Part shown: positions 30,731 through 37,900 of the stretch, one piece after another | Position numbering within the stretch: the first letter of the stretch is position 1 | How the letters are laid out: each line of letters begins with the position of its first letter | Source of the DNA: Acetobacter estunensis | GTDB lineage: Bacteria; Pseudomonadota; Alphaproteobacteria; Acetobacterales; Acetobacteraceae | DNA: 64,000 bases | Assembly (NCBI RefSeq): GCF_019083805.1 | Contig: NZ_JAHRDV010000004.1 | Span: 233,241-297,240 of the forward strand | Reading direction: 5' to 3' | Position numbers and translations under genes: made by a program | Notes under the pieces: model-generated | The model's input: the letters and a program-made list of their open reading frames with translations, nothing else | Databases searched by the model: none | What the model was told of the DNA's origin: nothing

Positions 30731-32176
30731 ATGGTAAAAATTGCTTGGAACAACACAACATTGCATGCCAACCCCGGTGATACCGTCGCTGCCGCGCTGT
30801 ACCGGCATGGCATCATGTCCATCGCCAGCACACGCAAACTGCATGAACCGATGGGATATTCCGGCAGTTACGTAGGCGGTGTCTTGGCGCGCGTCGATGG
30901 GCGACCCAACATCCGTCTTGACCAGCAACCCGTTCGCGATGGCATGCGGGTGGAAAGCCAGAACCGTTGGCCTAGTGCATCGTGTGACCTTCTATCTCTT
31001 GCCCGTTTCCTACCGCCCCAATGGGTCTATGGCGGGTTCGAACATGGTCGTTTTACTCCCCGGCACGGCAGGGCCTATCTACTTTGGGAAAGACTGCTGG
31101 CGTATCTGGCCGGGGTTAGCCAACCACCACCGCGCGCCCAGGCCGTTAGTGAACGTCCGGCCAGAAAACTGAGTGTAGACGTGCTGGTTGCAGGTGGTGG
31201 CCCTGCAGGGCAGAAGGCCGCAAATGACATTGCCCGCACCGGGCGGACGGTTGCCCTTGTTTCCCGTGGCACGACCTTAGGCCGTTACGCACAGGCCATG
31301 GGGGGGCCATCCCCTGCGTTGCATAAGGATGTCATTGTTCTTTCGGGTATGGAACTGTGCGGCAGTTATCGTCGTGGCAGGCTCTTGATTGCCGCGCCAG
31401 TGGAATATGACCGTGGCGCCGTGGCGATTGAAACCGGAAGTCTTGTACTGGCCACCGGCAAGTCATCCATGCCCCCGATGGTGCGCAACAGTCACCGTCC
31501 CGGTGTTATGGACGCGCACACAGCCCTGTTACTGGGACATTTCCATGCCATCCCGGTCGGAAAGGCGATTGCCGTTGTCGGTACTGGTGCCGAAACCATG
31601 GTGGCACAGCGCCTGACGTATCTGGGCTCGAGCGTTGCCTATTGCGGCAATGTCAGCAAACTGATCCGCATCCACGGTCATTCACAGGTGACGGGTATTG
31701 ATATCGGGAACAGGCGTATTCGGTGCGACGCAGTCGTACATGCGGGCGCGTGGCGTAGTGATCCCAGTCTGGCGTTTCAGGCCCAAGCCGAAGGAGTCTT
31801 GCAGGTTTCTGATGTCATGTCTGCAGATATTGACATAAGCCGTGTCGGGTTCTGCCAGGAAACGGACCAAGATATTCATGTACCCGACAAGATGGATCCC
31901 GCGTTGCGTATCTGTCCGTGTATGGATGTGACTGCGGGTGAATTAACGAACCTGATCGACCGTAAGATCAGGGACCCGGAAATCCTCAAACGGCTGACAT
32001 CGTGCGGTATGGGGCCGTGCCAAGGTTTCCCTTGTTGGGAAAGCATGCTTGCCCTGCTGGCGAAACGGACAGGTCAGCCTATGAATAGTCTTGTTCGACC
32101 CAGTCACAGGCCTCCCCGTCGCGCTCTTACGGTTGCGCAGGCGGCGGGCCTGTATGATGTCGTGGAACCATTATAA
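30731..32176 (+). CDS. SoxA-like short alpha subunit: FAD/NAD oxidoreductase with BFD 2Fe-2S domain
   Basis: 481 residues. Residues 1-130 match the N terminus of sarcosine oxidase alpha (TVAAALYRHGI..., SQNRWPS then a WxxGFxxGRF stretch) but keep none of the ferredoxin cysteines. A FAD-binding domain follows (VAGGGPAGQKAA at about 158, AIAVVGTGAE for the second nucleotide). The C terminus has a BFD-type cluster site, CPCMDVTAGEL...SCGMGPCQGFPC. It lacks the C-terminal folate domain that makes true SoxA about twice as long. This plan matches alpha subunits of opine oxidases and hydrogen-cyanide-synthase-like amino acid dehydrogenases. The stop overlaps the next start (TAATG). Confidence 0.78.
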   Translation: MVKIAWNNTTLHANPGDTVAAALYRHGIMSIASTRKLHEPMGYSGSYVGGVLARVDGRPNIRLDQQPVRDGMRVESQNRWPSASCDLLSLARFLPPQWVYGGFEHGRFTPRHGRAYLLWERLLAYLAGVSQPPPRAQAVSERPARKLSVDVLVAGGGPAGQKAANDIARTGRTVALVSRGTTLGRYAQAMGGPSPALHKDVIVLSGMELCGSYRRGRLLIAAPVEYDRGAVAIETGSLVLATGKSSMPPMVRNSHRPGVMDAHTALLLGHFHAIPVGKAIAVVGTGAETMVAQRLTYLGSSVAYCGNVSKLIRIHGHSQVTGIDIGNRRIRCDAVVHAGAWRSDPSLAFQAQAEGVLQVSDVMSADIDISRVGFCQETDQDIHVPDKMDPALRICPCMDVTAGELTNLIDRKIRDPEILKRLTSCGMGPCQGFPCWESMLALLAKRTGQPMNSLVRPSHRPPRRALTVAQAAGLYDVVEPL

Positions 32177-33354
32177 TGAGCTCTGCCCTTCCGAAATCTG
32201 CATCGGTTGTGATCGTGGGCGGTGGCATGCAAGGATTAAGCTGTGCCATCAACCTCGCACTACTGGGTATTCGTGATATTGTCGTGCTGGACGCCGGTTA
32301 CTGGCAGGGGGGTACCTCGGGCAGAAATGGCTGTCTGATCCGTCCCGGTTTCGGGGGGCATGACTGGACCCGCCTGTTTGAACTGTCATGGCGGGAATGG
32401 ACGACACTGTCCCGAAAACTCGGCCATAATGTCATGTTTACCGAACGTGGGTACACCATGATCGCGGAAACAGGCCAGAGTGCCGAGATGCTGAGAAATG
32501 CCAGCCAGTTGCACCGGCAGTATGGCATCACATCGAAAATCCTGACCCATCGGCAAATCTCAAGGCTGTTGCCCGCCATAAATCAGGAATACGTAACGGC
32601 CGCCCTGCACCAGCCCCGTGGAGGCATGGCCCCCCATCATAGCGTGATGAAGGGATACCTCCATGCGTGCAGGGAAAAAGGCATTGATGTGCGCTATCGG
32701 ACCGCCATAACGGGGTTTGACATGCATGATCGCAGTGTACGCGGGGTTTATGTCAATGACCATCTGATCCGCAGCGGTACGGTCGTTATCGCGGCCGGAC
32801 CTCAGTCGCCCGAATTGGCCCGGTACGCTGGGGTCGAAATTGATGGTTACATGATGCGCATCGAGGCGATGGCACTGGAACCGATGCGGCCACTTATTGG
32901 TCCAGCGCTGGCACTGATCGACAGTCTGGCCTATTTTCACCAGACGGCACGCGGCGAAGTGGTGGGTGGGACGGAAGTACACGAAACACCGCAGAAAAAC
33001 CTGCGTGCCGATGTACCAGCCATGGCGGCCATGGCCCATGTCTATACCCGCCTGTTTCCCCAACTTGCGGATATACGAATCCTGCGACAATGGGCTGGGT
33101 TATTACATATCTCATCCGACCTTGCCCCCCTTCTGGGACCACACCCACGGGTCCGGGATCTGTGGTTTAGTGCGGGTTGGTCCTACGGCTTTGCCGGTGC
33201 GCCAGGGGCGGGACTGCTTATGGCAAAAGCCATTGCAAAGGGACAGGTGGATGAGATTATGCGCCCATTTGCGCTGGATCGGATCGAAAAGGGCAATCCC
33301 ATAGAGGAAGCTGGCGTGGTGATGAATAAAAAAGGGATTTATATACCTGCGTGA
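32176..33354 (+). CDS. FAD-dependent DAO-family oxidoreductase, beta subunit
   Basis: 392-residue D-amino-acid-oxidase/SoxB-like flavoprotein. The FAD-binding Rossmann motif is VVIVGGGMQGLSCAINLALLG at residues 10-30, then GGTSGRNGCLIRPGF, VVIAAGPQSPELA, and the C-terminal WFSAGWSYGFAGAPGAG. It would carry the substrate site that oxidises an amino acid, imino acid or N-alkylated amine, with electrons passing to the alpha subunit. One-base overlap with the upstream gene shows they are a pair. Specificity (opine, proline, sarcosine or D-amino acid) is open. Confidence 0.85.
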   Translation: MSSALPKSASVVIVGGGMQGLSCAINLALLGIRDIVVLDAGYWQGGTSGRNGCLIRPGFGGHDWTRLFELSWREWTTLSRKLGHNVMFTERGYTMIAETGQSAEMLRNASQLHRQYGITSKILTHRQISRLLPAINQEYVTAALHQPRGGMAPHHSVMKGYLHACREKGIDVRYRTAITGFDMHDRSVRGVYVNDHLIRSGTVVIAAGPQSPELARYAGVEIDGYMMRIEAMALEPMRPLIGPALALIDSLAYFHQTARGEVVGGTEVHETPQKNLRADVPAMAAMAHVYTRLFPQLADIRILRQWAGLLHISSDLAPLLGPHPRVRDLWFSAGWSYGFAGAPGAGLLMAKAIAKGQVDEIMRPFALDRIEKGNPIEEAGVVMNKKGIYIPA

Positions 33355-33505
33355 CCTAAATCTGAAATCATTATCTAACCACATGATTCATAATGATAAA
33401 AATGGATCACGACACTTCGCCTGATTTTCGTCAGTCTCAGGCATTTTCGTTGACTGCGCGCGGTCAAATGCGTGGATTTTGAGGCCGAGGAGAAGGTCTC
33501 CGAAG

Positions 33506-34699
33506 CTATTCGTGCTTCACGAGAGAGGCTGTCTTGGGATCATAGATGTAGTCGGTGATGGAACCATCTTTGATCCGTTCCACGACCTCATCAACAATGA
33601 ACACCGGCACAAGAAACCACTCACGCGGAACAATGGGGTTGCCGAAGCGATCTTTGATCGTGACATCCAGGCGAGCCGGTCCGAATACACGATGGATCAG
33701 CTTTTCCAGTCTGGTACGATTGATGTTGAACAGCTTGTACGTGGCGACGATTTCAACGTCAGCCATAAGGAATGTCGGGTCCAGTTTCGCATTTGCCACA
33801 CGCTTGGCGACATCGCCGCCAGTGACGCCGATCTTGTGCAGAAGATCACATTTGGACGCTATCACCGGATCGTCAGATTGGCTGCGAAGGACATAGATCG
33901 TGCCGCTGGCATGATCTCCGTCTTCGTTCTCAGCAGAAAAGAGAGGTCCGGCTTTAGGTTCCGATACTGCGCGGCTTATCTCGTCTTTATAAAGAGCGCG
34001 CTGCATGGAGCGGAGCAGAAGACTGCTCTCAGTGCCATTGGAATAGATGACGCGAAGACGAGCATCGTTTTGGCCGTTCGGAGCTTTGATCGGACTGCCG
34101 ACTTTAGCAACATAGGCAATCTGGCCGCCGACGATGAAAAACTGCCCGGCTTTGATGTCAGTCTTCAGGAACCCGGCATCCTTGCGGATCGGTTGAGTAA
34201 TCCTCACCCCACTATCGAGGTCGCTTTGCACCGCATCGAATACGGGCTTGAAACGCTCGAAGTCCTTACACTGCTCACGATTGGCGATTTCCTCAGCGGC
34301 ACGTTTCTCTGCCGTCGTGCGAACATGCCGGAGCTTGGTGATGTCCGCTGTTTCCTTGCCGTCGGTTAGCTCTGCCAGCAGTTCATCGTCGTCTATATCT
34401 GACTGATCCGCGATGTGGCTGCCTACGTCTTCAAGCAGGCCCTGATGGTCGAGAGGCGCAAGAAGTTCTCGACACTCCTCAAGACCTCGCAATCGGTCAA
34501 GACGAACGGCATACAGGCGCTCGAAGATGTCACGATCTTCTCCGTGTTGCGGAGCATGACCGTTCTGCTCAACAAAGCGCTGAATTTCTTCAAATCCGGC
34601 AATTATCCGCTCTTCGCGTGGGGAACGACCACTCTTTTTCTCCGGCTTGGCGAAGTCATCAAGTTCAGAGCGAAGTGCGTCAAGATCAATATCACTCAT
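33506..34699 (-). CDS. GIY-YIG nuclease family protein with T5orf172 domain
   Basis: 397 residues. The C-terminal about 120 residues form a T5orf172-type GIY-YIG domain: TIYVLRS, then HKIGVTGGDVAKRVANA, DVEIVATYKLFN, LEKLIHRVFGPARLDV and PREWFLVP. The N-terminal 200 residues are charged and probably helical, likely for protein contacts. The start overlaps the helicase stop by 8 bases. It is the last gene of the methyltransferase-PLD-helicase operon, so it is probably a DNA-cleaving effector of a restriction-like system. It resembles, from memory, Bacillus YeeC. Confidence 0.82.
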   Translation of the reverse strand: MSDIDLDALRSELDDFAKPEKKSGRSPREERIIAGFEEIQRFVEQNGHAPQHGEDRDIFERLYAVRLDRLRGLEECRELLAPLDHQGLLEDVGSHIADQSDIDDDELLAELTDGKETADITKLRHVRTTAEKRAAEEIANREQCKDFERFKPVFDAVQSDLDSGVRITQPIRKDAGFLKTDIKAGQFFIVGGQIAYVAKVGSPIKAPNGQNDARLRVIYSNGTESSLLLRSMQRALYKDEISRAVSEPKAGPLFSAENEDGDHASGTIYVLRSQSDDPVIASKCDLLHKIGVTGGDVAKRVANAKLDPTFLMADVEIVATYKLFNINRTRLEKLIHRVFGPARLDVTIKDRFGNPIVPREWFLVPVFIVDEVVERIKDGSITDYIYDPKTASLVKHE

Positions 34700-36806
34700 A
34701 ACGGCCCTCATCTTTGAAGCGGACAAAGGCTGCTGCGCCTTCGGCCATTCGCTGCTCCCATGGATCTGTTGAGGTGACAGAGGGAAGCCTGTTGCGCTCT
34801 TTCTTGAATCTGACAGCCCGCAGGGCCAGTTCCTTTGCCTCTTCCGGCGTAAGCGTGGTGCGTTTCGCCGCGATGACAGCAGCGACCTGTTTCAGGCTTT
34901 CTTCCGTCATGGCGCTTGCAAGGATGGCATAGGCCTCGCCGAACGGATTGATACGGTCGATCAGGTCAATATCGAGTTCACGCACACTGAGCGCAAACTG
35001 GCGCACCCCGTTGATCAGAGCGTTGTTCCGGGGGTGCTGGTCATCACTTGCCAATCCTGTTCCGCCAGAAGTCCCGGCCTCTTCCTGACTGACTCCTTCA
35101 AGAGCGTATTGTTTGCCCTGTTGTGTGAAGTTCAGTGCAGCGATCGCATGCTGGCGCACGGCCTCCTGATCTTCCGCATCAAGATTAGGATATTTCTCCT
35201 TGATGATTTTACCAAGGCGGACCTGGGTAATCTCCTCCGGGATCAGTTCTTCATTGAACAGTCCTTGCTCAATAGTTGGCTTGTCCTGAACGAATGTGGC
35301 CGTGATCTCATTGAGATCTTCACGGCAAATACGGATGGCTTCCTCGCTCTTCGGAGTGGTCAGACCCTTGACCTCGATATGATAGACGCCTTGCTCCTCA
35401 CTGAAACCAACATTGGTTTTTTCCGGGTCGTAACCTTCTGGGCCATAATCGAAACCAGGCTCCTCGTTGTTCTGTGGTGACTTCGGTCGGAACTCGAACC
35501 TGGGAGTCAGAACCTGTTCCATCAAAAGGCTCGCAGCAATGGCTTTCAGCGTGTCATTCACCGCTTCGTTGACGACTTCGCTGGTGGCATCGGGCTCGGC
35601 TATGAGATTGGAAAAGCGCGCACGGGTCTTGCCTGGAGCATCACGGGTTGCACGCCCGATGATCTGCACGACCTCAGTGAGGCTGGCACGATAGCCGACT
35701 GTCAGTGCGTGTTCGCACCAGATCCAGTCAAAGCCTTCTTTCGCCATGCCAAGGGCAATGATGATATCAACGTAGTCACGATTATGCTTCTGGGTCGGGT
35801 CCCGCAATGCAGCCGAAACCCGATCCCGGTCACTGTTGTCATCGACAAGGTCAGCAATCCGCAGAACCCGCCCTTCTGGCGTTTTGACAAGATGAAAGCC
35901 GGTTTTTTCATCACGGCCCTGCCATTCGCCCAGGGCTTCGATGATGTGCTCGACTTCCTTGACCTTCTGCTTCGTGCTTTCACGCGAGTTCACACTCGGT
36001 ATATGAATGATCGTCTTCTGGGCAGGATCGAGAACTTTCAGAATGTCGTCGGCATAGGAATTGGCGTAGAAGAAGTATCCGATATCCAGTTGTTTCAGAT
36101 ATTTGTAACCGTTTAGCTGCTCGTAATAGGTGTAGGTGACACGCTCGAATTTGCGTTCATCTTCTTCAGATAGAACTGCTGCCGCATCCCCACGGAAATA
36201 AGAGCCGGTCATGGCGACGATATGGGCACTTCCATGCTCAATGAGTTGAGCAAGCTGCTGGCCGAGTTTGTTGTTCGGGTTTGCCGAGACATGATGGAAT
36301 TCGTCGATGGCGACCAGCCGCTGATCAAAAGCGGTAATGCCGAATTTCTCTACGGCAAAGCGGAACGTCGCGTGGGTGCAGACCAGCGTCTGGTCGCTGC
36401 TTTCCAGGAATGTACCGACGGCGTTGACCTTACCGCCATCGGTTCCTGGTGAATCACAGAGATTCCATTTGGGCTCGACATGCCAGTCAGCCCAGAAACC
36501 GAACTTGCTCAGAGGCTCGTCATGAAAACTCGCGCCGATGGATTTCTCCGGCACGACGATGATCACCTGCTTCAGTCCCTGATTAGCCAGTTTGTCCAGC
36601 GCAATGAACATCAGTGCCCGGCTCTTACCCGAAGCTGGGGGAGATTTGATCAAAAGATATTGTTCGCCCCGTTTCTCGTAAGCACGCTCCTGCATGGGCC
36701 GCATGCCCAAAGCATTGGCCTTGTTGGAGCTACCGTTGCGGGCATAGGAAACCGAGACGCTGGGAACTGTAAGTTTCGGTCGAACGGTAGATTCTGGCAC
36801 GCCCAT
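34692..36806 (-). CDS. superfamily 2 DEAD/DEAH-type helicase
   Basis: 704-residue helicase. Motif I is SPPASGKSRA at about residues 53-62, motif II is IDEFHH (DEFH box), motif III TGSYFRG, and motif VI QIIGRATRD; the linking segment IIALGMAKEGFDW is as in type I/III restriction translocases. The C-terminal 280 residues are unassigned. I start at ATG 36806, which overlaps the PLD gene stop as TAATG; an upstream in-frame start adds five residues. Likely a DNA translocase for the restriction-like operon, comparable with YeeB-type helicases. Confidence 0.85.
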   Translation of the reverse strand: MGVPESTVRPKLTVPSVSVSYARNGSSNKANALGMRPMQERAYEKRGEQYLLIKSPPASGKSRALMFIALDKLANQGLKQVIIVVPEKSIGASFHDEPLSKFGFWADWHVEPKWNLCDSPGTDGGKVNAVGTFLESSDQTLVCTHATFRFAVEKFGITAFDQRLVAIDEFHHVSANPNNKLGQQLAQLIEHGSAHIVAMTGSYFRGDAAAVLSEEDERKFERVTYTYYEQLNGYKYLKQLDIGYFFYANSYADDILKVLDPAQKTIIHIPSVNSRESTKQKVKEVEHIIEALGEWQGRDEKTGFHLVKTPEGRVLRIADLVDDNSDRDRVSAALRDPTQKHNRDYVDIIIALGMAKEGFDWIWCEHALTVGYRASLTEVVQIIGRATRDAPGKTRARFSNLIAEPDATSEVVNEAVNDTLKAIAASLLMEQVLTPRFEFRPKSPQNNEEPGFDYGPEGYDPEKTNVGFSEEQGVYHIEVKGLTTPKSEEAIRICREDLNEITATFVQDKPTIEQGLFNEELIPEEITQVRLGKIIKEKYPNLDAEDQEAVRQHAIAALNFTQQGKQYALEGVSQEEAGTSGGTGLASDDQHPRNNALINGVRQFALSVRELDIDLIDRINPFGEAYAILASAMTEESLKQVAAVIAAKRTTLTPEEAKELALRAVRFKKERNRLPSVTSTDPWEQRMAEGAAAFVRFKDEGRYE

Positions 36807-37900
36807 TAGAAAACCCCCCATTCGCGGCCACTCGACATCTTGAAGTAAGCGTCAATGGCTTTGCTATTCTTCACCCAAGCTGCTTTATTAGCTTGGGTGC
36901 CAATCGTTAGATTGAATAAATGAGGCGCGATCTCGCGGAATAGCAAAAGCTTTTTATCGTATGCTGCTGGGCCGACGGTGCCAGGGATCGGGAGATTAAG
37001 TTTATCCATCTTATTGTCACTGTATGATAGTGTGTAGGGGGCGACGGGGCCGCCATTATAGGATGTGTCCACGCTTCCTATAGTGGTGTTCTCAGGAACA
37101 GCTATCGGGTCATATCCAAAGAACACACGGGAGAGGCGTTTCATCATAAGCTGATTTCCGGGCGATTGCGGGCCTCGGTTCTTCGTGATGTTCCCCGCCT
37201 CAATCCAAAAATGGGAACACACTCTTAGCTTCTGTAGGTCCTTGTTGGTGAGTGCGCCTGTGGAAGTTTCACCACTGGCAAGGTCGTCTTCCGTAGCGAC
37301 TGGATGGGCAAGATTCGGTATACTCTCAAACAGCTTGATGTATCGTTTGAGCAAGGCCGCGTCCAAGGGGGTAGCAACGTTCCAAGCCTTGTTATACCAA
37401 CAGCGCAATCCCTTGATGGACGCGGCGGAAGTTGGCTCGGCTGGGTTCTTTCTATTGACGGCAAGGGTGAGACCTACCTCAACGCCTTTGGATAATCCAG
37501 ACCGTGAAAGGTTGCCCGAACCTGCGAGAGCAAAATCCTTCTCCTTGCCCCGGAATAGGAATGCTTTGGGATGAAAAGGCACCTTTGGCATTCCACTGTT
37601 GGCGAGACAGAAAGACGCGTCGTAAACGCGTACAGACGACGCGGGGAGCGACAACAGAGTTTCCAGTGCAATCGGCTGCGTGCGGCAGTAATCGAAAGAA
37701 GTAATCCACCGCTTTTCTACACCTGCCCAATCAGCACCAAGCGTTGCGTCAATTCGTTTGAGTAAATCGTAGGTGCCGCTGGAAGTGACATAAGCCGCCG
37801 CTATGTCGAGCTTGGTCAAGTCGCTGCTTTTAGCGATTGCCTCGATAGCGTCCAAGGTCGTCCGTCCGGCTGGCTGGGCGATAAAACTGACTTCGCTCAT
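36806..37900 (-). CDS. phospholipase D-like (HKD) nuclease
   Basis: 364 residues with one PLD-type catalytic motif, FHPKAFLFRGKEKDFALAGS then GNLSRSGL (H-x-K and GSxN-type spacing) at about residues 110-140, followed by VEVGLTLAV. PLD-family nucleases such as BfiI cut DNA without metal and act as dimers with one motif per chain. The gene overlaps the methyltransferase stop (ATGA) and abuts the helicase start (TAATG), so the three proteins are made together. No membrane segment is visible, so a DNA rather than lipid substrate is more likely. Confidence 0.8.
   Translation of the reverse strand: MSEVSFIAQPAGRTTLDAIEAIAKSSDLTKLDIAAAYVTSSGTYDLLKRIDATLGADWAGVEKRWITSFDYCRTQPIALETLLSLPASSVRVYDASFCLANSGMPKVPFHPKAFLFRGKEKDFALAGSGNLSRSGLSKGVEVGLTLAVNRKNPAEPTSAASIKGLRCWYNKAWNVATPLDAALLKRYIKLFESIPNLAHPVATEDDLASGETSTGALTNKDLQKLRVCSHFWIEAGNITKNRGPQSPGNQLMMKRLSRVFFGYDPIAVPENTTIGSVDTSYNGGPVAPYTLSYSDNKMDKLNLPIPGTVGPAAYDKKLLLFREIAPHLFNLTIGTQANKAAWVKNSKAIDAYFKMSSGREWGVF

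Noticed and set aside
30731..33354. Genuine heterotetrameric sarcosine oxidase (soxBDAG)
   Set aside because: The alpha-like protein lacks the C-terminal folate domain, and soxD and an intact soxG are missing.
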